A stretch of 32,298 bases of DNA, taken from positions 1-32,298 of IMG/VR virus record IMGVR_UViG_3300027791_000081. The stretch is one strand, 5' to 3'. Source of the stretch: a virus. The notes under the pieces are model-generated. The model saw only the letters and a program-made list of their open reading frames with translations. It had not been told where the DNA came from and did not search any database. This document shows, piece after piece, positions 18,301 to 25,728 of this stretch; position 1 is the stretch's first letter; every line of letters begins with the position of its first letter. Both the position numbers and the translations under genes were made by a program.

Positions 18301-19855
18301 CTGGGGAAGAAGGTTCATTATTAAAAAAATCTGTTAATGAATTTCCTTGATCAGCTGTAGCTAAAGGTTCAAAATTAGTATTAAGAATTGTTCCTATGCG
18401 TTCTGCAAATAAAGGACTATTAAAAAAGTCATACGGACTTGAATAATCTTGATCTAATGTAATGTTTATAGATACAGTAAACGGTTGATTTTTAAAATCT
18501 ATATTAGCAGTGGCTTCATCAGAATTTGTTGGAGAAAAAACTCTTTTTTCACTGTCAAAATTAAATGTAATTCCTATTAAAGAATTAGTTTTTAATTTAT
18601 CTGCAATTGAAGTAAAGTCTATTGTAACTTTAGAGTTAACAATTGTTTCACTTTGAGCTGGATCAATTGTATAGTTTATTCCAGCAGTTAAAAGACCTAA
18701 TGGTAATTCTGCAAAACCTAAAAGAGTATTAATTAAACTTGTGTTGTAGTCAATAGCAATTGTATTTCCATTTGCATCAGATCTTGTAATGTTATAACCA
18801 TCTACGTAGTTACCGTACATTAAACGATTGCCTTGTATTGTTTGAGCTTTTGCTAATCTTGGTACATTATCATATTGTCTTAATAATTCATCATTACCTA
18901 AAACAGTATATATTTTATTATTAGTAAACGTATAAGTTTTTGTAGTATCATTGGCCCAACCAAAATCTTCTTTTTTAAATCTTTCAATTACATTTACTGA
19001 AGTTGAATTTGTGTCTTTAAATAATAAATCAACTTCTTTTACTCTTGAACTTCCTGTAGAAAACTTAACTTCAATGCCATTGTACAAGTTTTGCATTCCA
19101 TCATTACAATAATTTTTTGTACTGAACTGAAAAGGTCTTGGAACAAAAGCTGGATTAGTAAACAAAGAAGTTGCACTATACTGCCCATCTTCATATCTAT
19201 ATCTATAAGCAAAACATAAAAATCTATTTTCTATATAATTTTCATTTCCTGCAATATTTAAAAAAGACAATAAAGGTGCAGGTAATGGTTTATTCGTTCC
19301 AACTACATTTTCAAACCCAGGAGGTTTAACAATTACCGATATATCTTCTTCTATAATTTGATCAAAACCACCAATAGGTTCTGCATAACTTCTGGTTATA
19401 TTTATTGTTCTTGGAGGATTTATGTCATCTGTCCAAAAAAGCAAATCTTCAATTAAATCAACTCCTGTAATTAAATACAAAGGATCAAAATTTAAAAGTG
19501 CTGTAGTAACTACATGATAATTAACAATTTGAGTAGTTGTATTATATGAAATTATTAAATCAAGTCCATTTTTTACAGTAAAATTTTTATCATGTATAAA
19601 CCAATATATATTTTCTCTTACTCCATCTTCATAAGCACCTATACATACAGCGGTAGAACTTAAATTAGTTCCATCAAACTGTAGAGTAGTTAACTGCTCA
19701 TTCCCTTTTGAGTTCTCTACTGCACCTATCTCTGTTGCTTCCGTAGAACCTAAACGGACATTTTGAGCATCAACATATTCACCTGGTGGAAGAAGTCTTT
19801 CATCCACAGATTTATTCATTCTACCTGCAATAAAATTTGTTGTAGTTATTGGCAT
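15071..19855 (-). CDS. Large tail stabilisation/nozzle protein (P22 gp10 / T7 gp12-like position)
   Basis: 1594 residues. The N-terminus has the signature DERLLPPGEYVDAQN (residues 18-32), which I associate with tail stabilisation proteins of crAss-like and related podoviruses. Beta-rich repeats follow, in keeping with a propeller-like nozzle. Further patterns: YSATSLFTNPAF; YETGIVYSDEYGR; and, around residues 1100-1260, MHSRETDILVLQEDRITYIL, EEYGISYNPESF, KRGAVIKLRG and GGYDPYMDEYVLGMN. The remaining 330 residues are a Ser/Thr/Asn-rich extension with clustered cysteines (CQEFCF, ACCECTF) and a terminal module shared with the next gene, so they are probably surface exposed. It lies 1 nt after the 307-residue adaptor. 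The family is known to form the distal tail; the exact fold is inferred. Confidence 0.75.
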   Translation of the reverse strand: MPITTTNFIAGRMNKSVDERLLPPGEYVDAQNVRLGSTEATEIGAVENSKGNEQLTTLQFDGTNLSSTAVCIGAYEDGVRENIYWFIHDKNFTVKNGLDLIISYNTTTQIVNYHVVTTALLNFDPLYLITGVDLIEDLLFWTDDINPPRTINITRSYAEPIGGFDQIIEEDISVIVKPPGFENVVGTNKPLPAPLLSFLNIAGNENYIENRFLCFAYRYRYEDGQYSATSLFTNPAFVPRPFQFSTKNYCNDGMQNLYNGIEVKFSTGSSRVKEVDLLFKDTNSTSVNVIERFKKEDFGWANDTTKTYTFTNNKIYTVLGNDELLRQYDNVPRLAKAQTIQGNRLMYGNYVDGYNITRSDANGNTIAIDYNTSLINTLLGFAELPLGLLTAGINYTIDPAQSETIVNSKVTIDFTSIADKLKTNSLIGITFNFDSEKRVFSPTNSDEATANIDFKNQPFTVSINITLDQDYSSPYDFFNSPLFAERIGTILNTNFEPLATADQGNSLTDFFNNEPSSPALGNFPFSKFNSSITDSTIQQGFRLSNFSPGSNTCDIQAIAMQYQVIDTTDPAVPVTTNLYEYFRFISVQAAFTTDLDTGSLHSDRDYETGIVYSDEYGRSSTVLVSQYNTVYVEPGNSVTANSIQVAVSSRAPYWAERYKFVVKPSKAGYETIFSNFYYVRPSDNMVFFQLQGDNANKVGKGDQLVVKADVSGPLSRVETVEVLEVSAEPTNFLDDDNEFGDGSFQLKGLYMQIKNQNFDIVIPDDSLIELGNKRRRSDARGCTNGRKIGYPCFTTDDTTGVTTNYTVPGGSVIRIKSEMFRNDTFNGGSCQEIKWQWEQEYVASRDYTDMRRWWVGDNINPSLAQPGNVADETTIINNSNLAAPGPGGPTSGVANNVACQTWEVTFQWIQDAAQGVNDPLYLGVSSGVKGCNRPWPQSDRTSDIEIELIVFRANTLIVFETEPADANAELYYDSSQSFEISQPDGFHLSGINSELGDQNQTAVQDAIVNLNFRDCFSFGNGVESFKIKDRLVGRPFQLGQRTLAVSNQDFKEADRFEGITYSGIFSSNSGVNNLNEFNLGLINFKDCETSFGPIQKMHSRETDILVLQEDRITYILASKNLISDSTGGGVIASVPEILGTQIARIEEYGISYNPESFVAHGYDMFFTDVKRGAVIKLRGTSRNNDSLEIVSAMGMRSWFRDEFYESIQTQKLGGYDPYMDEYVLGMNCNKIPLPPEIVQCGYRLQRNGLATGAANAIVSVINYGALIGDANFNYNITSGSITISVLWNGVTTTSSTLTGSGTFTFNKTLNSPSNATVTFTAISTASFTLTAACVEPVNITVVKVVLNSPEQNGKFIHVEYLWEDTINISPIDSDLAEFGPSNVIASSYDVQTGVRSLGVFPYDGIDLTIRSNKINFDTYDWAYPDDNFKYLSSNTLYSNNQPDIAALLTAATTVANGSVISPSAGLYQTTVNSLSLPLANQYLYLIYDYRLTSCQEFCFDASSAAAACCECTFTFTAFQGSSVFQSEPDVCGQPLNITYSHSGSSTLPEYGDFVYSSTDGAVGTQLGQGLYKISATDYITVNQFGLVTAVTTCP

Positions 19856-19856
19856 A

Positions 19857-20780
19857 TTATTTTATCCATTTATTCTGACCTCTTAAATTCATTAAAAGTC
19901 TGCCAGGGTGTATGTTACTTAATCTAATTTTTGCGTTTCTTAGTAAAGAAGCTTTATCTTTTCTGGCTCTATTTACTACATACTCTTGAACAGCTAAACG
20001 TCCATTTAAAATAGAATATCTAATATATGCATAAATGTATTGTTCAAACAATTTATTAACTTGAACGTCTGAATCAACACCATTTTCCATACCATCAGAA
20101 ACATATTCTAAAACTATAGAAGCTGCATTTGATATGTTACTAAAATTAATTACTCCAGACTGTTTATCAATTGCAAAAGTAGGATTAGAATTGGCGGTTT
20201 CAGTATTTAATCCAAATCTTGCTCCGACTGCATAATCAAAATACCAGTTACCATCGTAACAGTAACCTTCAGATCCATTGTATGGACTGTGTTCATTTAA
20301 ATATATAGTTCTATTTCCACCTAATATTCTTCCTAAATCTAATTCGGAATTTTGTGGTCTTAAAATATTACCATCTTGATCAAATAAAATATTAGAATTA
20401 TTGTCTTGTAAATAAGCTGAAGACCAATTAGTTTGAATGTTTTCTGACAAAGGATGTAAACATCCGTTTGTATATTGAGATATTCTTACCCAATTAACAT
20501 AGTCTTGTGGTAAAACAAACCTTAGCTGCTGAGTAATATCTAATTGAAGGATTTTTATTTCCTTCATTGCATCATAATTTAATTCTTGTATTCCTCTTTT
20601 TGCATGAAATAGAATTTGATATCTTTCAATATTATTTATCAACTCATGATTTCCTTGATACATTAACATAAAATTGTTAACTATATCAGATAAAGAAACA
20701 TATTGGTACGAACCCCAATTAGCGTCTGTTGGAGCTGCTCCTGAATTTGCGTAGTATGCGTAATCGTTTATGTATGCCAT
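19857..20780 (-). CDS. Tail-tube A / ring-like head-to-tail adaptor
   Basis: 307 residues. The segment YQILFHAKRGIQELNYDAMK followed by LQLDITQQLRFVLPQDYVNWVRIS (about residues 54-102) is typical of the gp11/P22 gp4-type adaptors that sit under the portal in podoviruses. The middle contains a Tyr-rich loop (NGSEGYCYDGNWYFDYAVG), then VINFSNISNAASIVLEYVSDGME, and the C-terminus is basic and helical. It directly follows another probable adaptor (start adjacent to its stop) and precedes the stabilisation protein by 1 nt, which is the expected order of a short tail. Assignment is by motif style and position; which ring it forms cannot be told from sequence. Confidence 0.65.
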   Translation of the reverse strand: MAYINDYAYYANSGAAPTDANWGSYQYVSLSDIVNNFMLMYQGNHELINNIERYQILFHAKRGIQELNYDAMKEIKILQLDITQQLRFVLPQDYVNWVRISQYTNGCLHPLSENIQTNWSSAYLQDNNSNILFDQDGNILRPQNSELDLGRILGGNRTIYLNEHSPYNGSEGYCYDGNWYFDYAVGARFGLNTETANSNPTFAIDKQSGVINFSNISNAASIVLEYVSDGMENGVDSDVQVNKLFEQYIYAYIRYSILNGRLAVQEYVVNRARKDKASLLRNAKIRLSNIHPGRLLMNLRGQNKWIK

Positions 20781-21758
20781 CTATCCTTGTATTTGTTGTT
20801 CTGCTACTAATTCTTGTGTGCCAAAATTATAGACATCTGCTTCTCTTATTTCTATACCTACATACTGACATATCTTTGCTATTAATGAAGGCTCATCAGA
20901 TAATGGTAATTCAAAATCTTGATAATCAGCCGCAGTAGGATCAAATAAAGGTTCTCCACCCACCAAAGAAGCATAAGTCCAGTTTGGTGTTAAAGGATAT
21001 CTAACGTACTGAGAAGTTAATTGACCAATTTTATTAATTGTAATTGGAAAAGCTTCTGCAACTAATGCATTTTGTGTATATGCAGGATAACTAATATTTG
21101 GTTTTGTTAAAATAGAATTATTTAACATTGTTATTTTACTTTGCGCTACTCTTTCTGCTTCAATAATATCATTAGCTGAATAGATGTTATAAGTTTTTCC
21201 TATATTATCCCATACGGATGTTCCAAACGTTGGAAACACTAAAATATTAGTTGCACTAACTACTTGTGAAACAGTGGTGTTATAAACCACTCCTCCTGTA
21301 ATAGTAGAAACTATATCTCCAACAGCCACTCCAGCCACAATAAAGTCTGCTGTAGTGTCGTTTACCGCTGTAGAACCGCCATTGGTCGAAGTTGTTACTC
21401 CTGCCGCTAATTCTTTAGTAAAGACCATCATCTTATTAATTAAATAATAATCAGCTGGCAATGTATATAAATTAGTTTGAATGTTTCCTGATTGAGTTGT
21501 AGCAGAATTAAATAAAGGTCCGTTAACATAGAACGTGTCTATAACTTCTAAAAGTCCTTTTGATATATCAGCATACCCTGTGCCTGATGCACGACCAATT
21601 TCTTTTACTATTTGATTATTGTACGCATAAAAATAATCTTCAAACATATCCATTTGAGACTGCGCACAATAAAGATTGAAATCTTGTGGAGATATGTAAC
21701 CGTAATTATTTTTGTTTGCTATTGCTAATACAGTATTTCGTACTTCGTTTATTGGCAT
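20781..21758 (-). CDS. Head-tail connector/ring-like structural protein
   Basis: 325 residues. The N-terminal helical part (INEVRNTVLAIANKNNYG, SPQDFNLYCAQSQMDMFEDY) leads to TNLYTLPADYYLINKMMVF, a pattern like the adaptor strand of the neighbouring 307-residue protein. Residues about 118-185 look like an inserted Thr/Val/Gly-rich beta domain (VAVGDIVSTITGG). The C-terminus has a helical ending SLIAKICQYVGIEIREADVY. It is the first gene of the tail transcript: a TAnnTTTG box ends 15 nt before the ATG and a terminator lies just upstream of that. Probably a connector ring between portal and tail tube; exact equivalence unknown. Confidence 0.55.
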   Translation of the reverse strand: MPINEVRNTVLAIANKNNYGYISPQDFNLYCAQSQMDMFEDYFYAYNNQIVKEIGRASGTGYADISKGLLEVIDTFYVNGPLFNSATTQSGNIQTNLYTLPADYYLINKMMVFTKELAAGVTTSTNGGSTAVNDTTADFIVAGVAVGDIVSTITGGVVYNTTVSQVVSATNILVFPTFGTSVWDNIGKTYNIYSANDIIEAERVAQSKITMLNNSILTKPNISYPAYTQNALVAEAFPITINKIGQLTSQYVRYPLTPNWTYASLVGGEPLFDPTAADYQDFELPLSDEPSLIAKICQYVGIEIREADVYNFGTQELVAEQQIQG

Positions 21759-21773
21759 AATTAATTCTTTTTA

Positions 21774-21781
21774 CAAATATA
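21774..21781 (-). promoter_or_regulatory. Bacteroidetes-type -7 box TATATTTG
   Basis: On the minus strand TATATTTG matches TAnnTTTG and ends 15 nt before the ATG at 21758, which would leave a leader of about ten bases. It starts 2 nt after the eight-U run of the upstream terminator, so any -33 contact would fall inside the hairpin. It would drive the tail operon (21758 to 13195). Confidence 0.65.
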
Positions 21782-21783
21782 AC

Positions 21784-21818
21784 AAAAAAAAAGAGGTTAC
21801 TTTTTTTTAGTAACCTCT
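21784..21818 (-). terminator. Intrinsic terminator after the 92-aa gene
   Basis: Perfect 9-bp stem (21792-21800 with 21810-21818; AGAGGTTAC on the plus strand) around a 9-nt A/T loop. On the minus strand it is followed by eight U (21791-21784; the first is adjacent to the stem). It lies 24 nt past the stop codon at 21842. The plus-strand side has no comparable T run, so it acts on minus-strand transcripts. Confidence 0.85.
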
Positions 21819-21841
21819 CTTTAATTGTTTAATTAATGCCC

Positions 21842-22120
21842 TTATGCATTAACGATACTTGTTACAGCTTTTGGAAGACTTACCTCGAAAAAAGGATTCT
21901 GCCAAGATGTAGCTAATGCTATTTCCATATTATCTAATATAGAATTGTAAACATCATGAGCTACTTGAGCTGCTGTTGTAACTGTTGTAGTAGTTCCATC
22001 AACATAATCAATTGTAACTGTTACTGCTGTAGCTGTTGCTGTAGCAATAGCTTTGACTCCGTCAAGACTAATCAATTGACCAGTAATAGGAGCATTTGTG
22101 ATTTTAAGAAATTTTGCCAT
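21842..22120 (-). CDS. Small Thr/Ala/Val-rich protein, 92 aa, in its own transcription unit (decoration-protein candidate)
   Basis: 92 residues starting MAKFLKITNAPITGQL. An upstream in-frame ATG at 22177 is rejected because that extension would run through the promoter box and into the terminator of the previous gene; the chosen start has an A-rich leader. The protein has an N-terminal beta pattern (ITGQLISLDGVKAIA), a hydrophobic Thr/Val/Ala centre (TATATAVTVTIDYVDGTTTTVTTAAQ, named here as residues about 28-53 in two parts of TATATAVTVT and DGTTTTVTTA), and a helical C-terminal part (NSILDNMEIALATS). It is flanked by promoter boxes and strong terminators on both sides. This suggests high, separate expression, as for a decoration or other minor capsid protein. 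Function unproven. Confidence 0.7.
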   Translation of the reverse strand: MAKFLKITNAPITGQLISLDGVKAIATATATAVTVTIDYVDGTTTTVTTAAQVAHDVYNSILDNMEIALATSWQNPFFEVSLPKAVTSIVNA

Positions 22121-22153
22121 TTTATAAAAAGTTTTTAATGGGTTAATAAAGTA

Positions 22154-22161
22154 CAAAGATA
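22154..22161 (-). promoter_or_regulatory. Bacteroidetes-type -7 box TATCTTTG
   Basis: On the minus strand TATCTTTG matches TAnnTTTG. It lies 33 nt before the ATG at 22120 and 2 nt after the eight-U run of the preceding terminator. It would drive the 92-residue protein gene alone, which ends at its own terminator. Its position decides the start codon of that gene. Confidence 0.65.
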
Positions 22162-22163
22162 GC

Positions 22164-22192
22164 AAAAAAAAAGCCACCCTTTTAAGGTAGCT
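22164..22192 (-). terminator. Intrinsic terminator after the 251-aa gene
   Basis: Hairpin 22172-22192: nine pairs with a 3-nt loop. Two positions are G.U wobbles in the minus-strand RNA but C/A mismatches in the plus-strand RNA, so the structure favours minus-strand transcripts. It is followed by eight U (22171-22164). It ends the unit containing the gene at 22215-22970. Confidence 0.8.
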
Positions 22193-22214
22193 AATTTTCA
22201 GTTAGTTGTTAGTT

Positions 22215-22970
22215 TTACTTTATTTTATTTTTTAAAAGCTTATAAACTTCTAATCCATCGTCACTTTGCATAAAGGACGCAACTATAAAATTAACGTCTT
22301 CTCCAAATGGAACTGTAAGCATTTTCTTTTTATTGTTTGGAAGATTGTAATAAACATCTTTACCACTATTTTTTAGTGTCAATAAACTTGTGTTAAAAAA
22401 TTGATAAACATCGTCCATTAATTCTAACATAGGATCATTAAGAGTGTCTAAGAAATCATCTGGATTATTTTTAGCATAAACTAATATATCTCTTTTAAGT
22501 TCAGCTGTTGTCATATTTTCTACAGCATTACCCATTAACACTCTACATATTTGTGTTAATTTAGAAATGTCTTTAGTGATTTTTTTAGCTTCTATTTGAG
22601 CTTCTAATTCATATTCTACCCATTCTAATTCAGCCGCAGCATCACGTTCTTTGTCAATTTCTTCAAATACAAATCCGTTACTTGGATGTAGTGCTAAAAA
22701 TTGTTGTAATACTTGATTTTCTTTACCAACCGATAACATTCCATCCTCAAAAACAATTGGCTCTAATATAGCATTACCATCTTGTTCATTTTCAAAAGGT
22801 GACTTTTGATTACGAGCATAACGTAATGGTTCATTAACGCCTGTTTCTTCGTTAAAATGTAATAAAGGTGATCTCGATGAATGTCGAGATGCTAACATGT
22901 ATGATAAAGGAGATTGACCTTGTTTTAAACGATAGGATTTTGCTTTGTACTGTAATTTTTTTGTTGCCAT
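22215..22970 (-). CDS. Hypothetical protein in head region, 251 aa
   Basis: 251 residues, not recognised as a named family. The N-terminus is basic (KKLQYKAKSYRLKQGQSPLSYMLASRH), followed by a conserved-looking RSPLLHFNEETGVNEPLRYA and RNQKSPFENEQDG (to about residue 65), an acidic helical region (about 103-135), an ELKRDILVYAKNNPDDFL helix near 155-175, and a mixed alpha/beta C-terminus. There is no signal or membrane segment. It lies between the capsid gene, whose hairpin lies just upstream, and a terminator just downstream, and has no exact promoter box of its own, so it probably depends on readthrough from the capsid gene. A minor head or head-completion role is a guess from position. Confidence 0.6.
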   Translation of the reverse strand: MATKKLQYKAKSYRLKQGQSPLSYMLASRHSSRSPLLHFNEETGVNEPLRYARNQKSPFENEQDGNAILEPIVFEDGMLSVGKENQVLQQFLALHPSNGFVFEEIDKERDAAAELEWVEYELEAQIEAKKITKDISKLTQICRVLMGNAVENMTTAELKRDILVYAKNNPDDFLDTLNDPMLELMDDVYQFFNTSLLTLKNSGKDVYYNLPNNKKKMLTVPFGEDVNFIVASFMQSDDGLEVYKLLKNKIK

Positions 22971-22990
22971 TATAATATAATTTAATTTGA

Positions 22991-23031
22991 TTTATAAAAA
23001 AATAAATACCCTCGTCATTATAACGAGGGTA
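22991..23031 (-). terminator. Terminator-like hairpin after the major capsid gene
   Basis: Perfect 9-bp stem (23007-23015 with 23023-23031, core ACCCTCGT) with a 7-nt loop. On the minus strand it is followed by an imperfect U tract (UUUAUUUUUUUAU). It begins 18 nt after the capsid stop. The interrupted tract suggests partial termination, which would give strong capsid expression and weaker expression of the 251-residue protein. Confidence 0.75.
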
Positions 23032-23048
23032 AATATTACTACTATTTA

Positions 23049-24509
23049 CTATGCATCTTGGAATAAGAAGAAGTTGTTTGCACCTAAAGTACATACAGCT
23101 CTTTCACTCAAGAAGTTCACTTCCATTGCATCTAAGTCACTTGTTCTTGCACCACCAGCAGAACCAGTAATCCAAGACTTGTAACGTCTGTCTTCAGTTT
23201 CTGAAGCTCTGTAACGAACGTGTAAGAAAGGACGTTTAGCATTCTTCCCTAAGATTTGATCGTATACAGTTGTAGAGCCAGCTGGAACTAAAAGTCCATT
23301 AACTTTACCTGCATTAAGACCACCTCTCATTGTAGGATCGTTTAAGTATTTCCAGTCAGACTTGTAGAAATCGTAACCTCTACGGAATCCTGTGAAACCT
23401 AAATTTAACGCCATGTCTTTGTCATTGTCAAATAAACCATATGAAGTACCACCTGCTCCAGAAGAGTTTTGTGTTGCTAACATATCATCAATGTCAAATG
23501 AGAACTGACGATCTACAAAAATAACATTTTCTTCAATAGAACCTTGCTTGTCAAGTCTTTGAATAATGTTATCAAATTGAGCTAAAGTCTGTGGGTTTCC
23601 ACCACCAAATACATTACCTCTATTTCCTACTACAAAGAAAATTCCTTCAGATCCAGACTCTCCTGCTACAGAAGCTCCTGCTACTGTACCTTGTAAGTAA
23701 TCTCCTGCACCAGATGCAGCTGCTGCTGGTACTGCTTCGATCATTGCTGTCTCTAAGTAATCTTCAAAACGTAATCTTGTATCATGTTCAGATTTTAAAT
23801 ACCATAAGTATCCAGAAGCACCATTTTCAGATGTAACTTCAATCCACCCAATTTGAGCCATGTCAGAACCAGAAACAGAATATTTGTCTTTGATAATGAT
23901 TGGTTTGTTTGAGAAAATAAAATCATCAGATTCTAAAGATCCTTGCATTCCGTTCACACCTTTTGCGAATTCAGAACCGTATACAAAAATGTCACATGAA
24001 GTTGCTGCTGCCATTGCTTGACCGCCTGCTTCATAGTATGCAATTGTTACTACGTTTGGCGCACCTGCTGTTGGAGCTACCGATATAATACCCTTGTTCT
24101 GTAAAGTTGAACCTGGTGTATTATCAGATACCATTACAGTCTGTCCTGCTCTTAAAGCTGCTTGACTTGATGTTCCAGCCAAAGCTGGGTTAAAGTTTCC
24201 AATATTGTTTGGAATAGTCCAAACACCATCAGCCGCACCACCTGCCGCTGCTGACGTACAAGCCTGGTATTTAGTGTGTAGTCTTCCTTGTTCTGCCCAT
24301 TTGATAAGGTCAGAGTTAGAAGGCATTTCAGCGCCTACCATTCTTAAGAATGATGCTACTGTTCTATTTCCATAACGCTCAAATTCCTTTTCGTAAGTAT
24401 CTGGAAGATACTGATTCAAAAAATCAAAGTTAGTTATGTAGTTTGTTGATAAAGGAGTTTGCTGCGCACTTGGCTGCAAGTCAAATCCTGGGGCTACATT
24501 TACTGCCAT
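23049..24509 (-). CDS. Major capsid protein (putative, HK97-fold class)
   Basis: 486 residues. It lies directly after a scaffold-like gene, ends at a strong hairpin, and is visibly richer in G+C than its neighbours (30/60 in 23701-23760 by hand count), all usual for a highly expressed capsid gene. The N-terminus (GFDLQPSAQQTPLSTNYIT) is followed by a helix (FDFLNQYLPDTYEKEFERYG), Gly/Ala-rich loops, AKGVNGMQGSLESDDF, an extended acidic EGIFFVVGNRGNVFGGGN segment and a C-terminus with TEDRRYKSWITGS. About 490 residues fits capsid proteins of crAss-like and similar podoviruses. The start has no Shine-Dalgarno site and an A/T-only leader. Assignment depends mainly on gene order; no diagnostic motif is claimed. 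Confidence 0.75.
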   Translation of the reverse strand: MAVNVAPGFDLQPSAQQTPLSTNYITNFDFLNQYLPDTYEKEFERYGNRTVASFLRMVGAEMPSNSDLIKWAEQGRLHTKYQACTSAAAGGAADGVWTIPNNIGNFNPALAGTSSQAALRAGQTVMVSDNTPGSTLQNKGIISVAPTAGAPNVVTIAYYEAGGQAMAAATSCDIFVYGSEFAKGVNGMQGSLESDDFIFSNKPIIIKDKYSVSGSDMAQIGWIEVTSENGASGYLWYLKSEHDTRLRFEDYLETAMIEAVPAAAASGAGDYLQGTVAGASVAGESGSEGIFFVVGNRGNVFGGGNPQTLAQFDNIIQRLDKQGSIEENVIFVDRQFSFDIDDMLATQNSSGAGGTSYGLFDNDKDMALNLGFTGFRRGYDFYKSDWKYLNDPTMRGGLNAGKVNGLLVPAGSTTVYDQILGKNAKRPFLHVRYRASETEDRRYKSWITGSAGGARTSDLDAMEVNFLSERAVCTLGANNFFLFQDA

Positions 24510-24526
24510 AATTTTGTTTTTTTTAA

Positions 24527-25675
24527 TTAATTATTTTTTCTACTTCTAATTTTGAGTCCTCTTCCGCTATCACTACTTGATCCCATTGGTCTTATCGTAA
24601 TTCCATTTTTTGAAACCGATTGAGACTGTTGTCTAACATCCATATTTATGTTTTTTGATTTTCTCGAAACATTATCTACGGTTGCAGCAACACCCTGTTC
24701 ATAAAAGTGTTTGGCAAACTTATCAGGATTCATAGCAACCGAAAAGGCTTTATGGTATCCTACAGGATCGTTTATTAAACCATCATTGTCCATAAATTTG
24801 TTAACGAAATTGTTAACGTCAGATTGAACATTTTTTAGTTCTTGTGCATCCCCTGGTTTAAAAGAAATATTTTTGTCACCAACTGAAAATTCAAAACCTT
24901 TGAATTCGTTGTTAAAAACCGACTCGGTTTTATCTAAGAAATAATTATACCTCTTTTTGTTTAGTTCTTCAATACTTTTAGATTCCTCTATGTACTTTTT
25001 ATATGCATCCAAATCATCTACCTGATCTTCAGATAACCCATCCCCACTTGACTCAAGAGGAACTTTATATTTATCTTTCTGTTCATTAAGAAATTTCTTT
25101 GCTTTCGAAAGTTCTCTTTTTTTAGCTAATTTTATTTTTCTAATATCCTTTTCATCATCTAAATCTTCATCAAAAGAAAATTTATCTGAAATAATATCTT
25201 GGATATCTTCTGAGTCTAAACCATCTTCAGTCGACTCATAATAATTAGCAAGTATAGCATTATCTTCCATACTATCAATGTCTTTTTGTAATTTATAAAA
25301 GTCATTAATACCACGTCCAGTTTCCTGCTTATATTTTAAATATTTTGACACATCTTCTGGCAAGTCTTCGTTTGCTTCTTTTTCAGCAAACAATTCATCA
25401 ACAGAATTTATATCCTTATTGTATCTTTTTTTAATATATGAAAGAACGTCAGTATCAGTAAATTCTGCAACTGATTCTTCACTATTTGTTTCTTCAACCA
25501 ATGTTTCTTCGGAAGGAGAATTTATTTCTGTACGCAAATCTACTTTTTCAATAGATTTATCTTCTGCTACTTTTGGCTCAAATTGTTCTTCGTGTTGTTT
25601 TAACAACGTTTCCTCAACTTGCGCTCTTGATTTTTCTTCGACATTTGCGTCTACTGCTTTTACTGTAAATTCCAT
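24527..25675 (-). CDS. Putative head scaffolding protein
   Basis: 382 residues, highly charged and largely helical. The N-terminal 90 residues are Glu-rich and probably disordered (VEETLLKQHEEQFEPK, EETNSEESVAEFTD); the middle is Asp/Glu/Lys-rich coiled-coil (about 150-250); residues 290-335 are more ordered (NNFVNKFMDNDGLI, YHKAFSVAMNPDKFAKHF); and the C-terminus is basic (RGLKIRSRKNN). An acidic helical protein with a basic tail encoded between portal and capsid is the standard scaffold arrangement, the tail binding the capsid shell. A TAnnTTTG box 16 nt upstream starts the scaffold-capsid transcript. No protease signature is seen. Confidence 0.7.
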   Translation of the reverse strand: MEFTVKAVDANVEEKSRAQVEETLLKQHEEQFEPKVAEDKSIEKVDLRTEINSPSEETLVEETNSEESVAEFTDTDVLSYIKKRYNKDINSVDELFAEKEANEDLPEDVSKYLKYKQETGRGINDFYKLQKDIDSMEDNAILANYYESTEDGLDSEDIQDIISDKFSFDEDLDDEKDIRKIKLAKKRELSKAKKFLNEQKDKYKVPLESSGDGLSEDQVDDLDAYKKYIEESKSIEELNKKRYNYFLDKTESVFNNEFKGFEFSVGDKNISFKPGDAQELKNVQSDVNNFVNKFMDNDGLINDPVGYHKAFSVAMNPDKFAKHFYEQGVAATVDNVSRKSKNINMDVRQQSQSVSKNGITIRPMGSSSDSGRGLKIRSRKNN

Positions 25676-25691
25676 TTGATTTTATTTTTTA

Positions 25692-25699
25692 CAAAGTTA
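25692..25699 (-). promoter_or_regulatory. Bacteroidetes-type -7 box TAACTTTG
   Basis: On the minus strand TAACTTTG matches TAnnTTTG and ends 16 nt before the ATG at 25675, in the 53-nt gap after the portal gene. It would drive scaffold and capsid separately from the packaging genes. A -33 TTG is not evident. Confidence 0.6.
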
Positions 25700-25728
25700 A
25701 TACTAATTTAATTATAATTTTAAGCCTT

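Noticed and set aside
21956-22138. Plus-strand Cys/Asn/Ser-rich 60-codon frame
   Set aside because: Repetitive shadow of the Thr/Ala/Val codons of the 92-residue gene.
22121-22177. N-terminal extension of the 92-residue gene from an ATG at 22177
   Set aside because: It would translate through the promoter box at 22154-22161 and the terminator U tract; the ATG at 22120 has the usual A-rich leader and gives a protein-like start.
22852-23094. Minus-strand frame spanning the capsid terminator
   Set aside because: It crosses a clear hairpin terminator and overlaps two better-supported genes in another frame.
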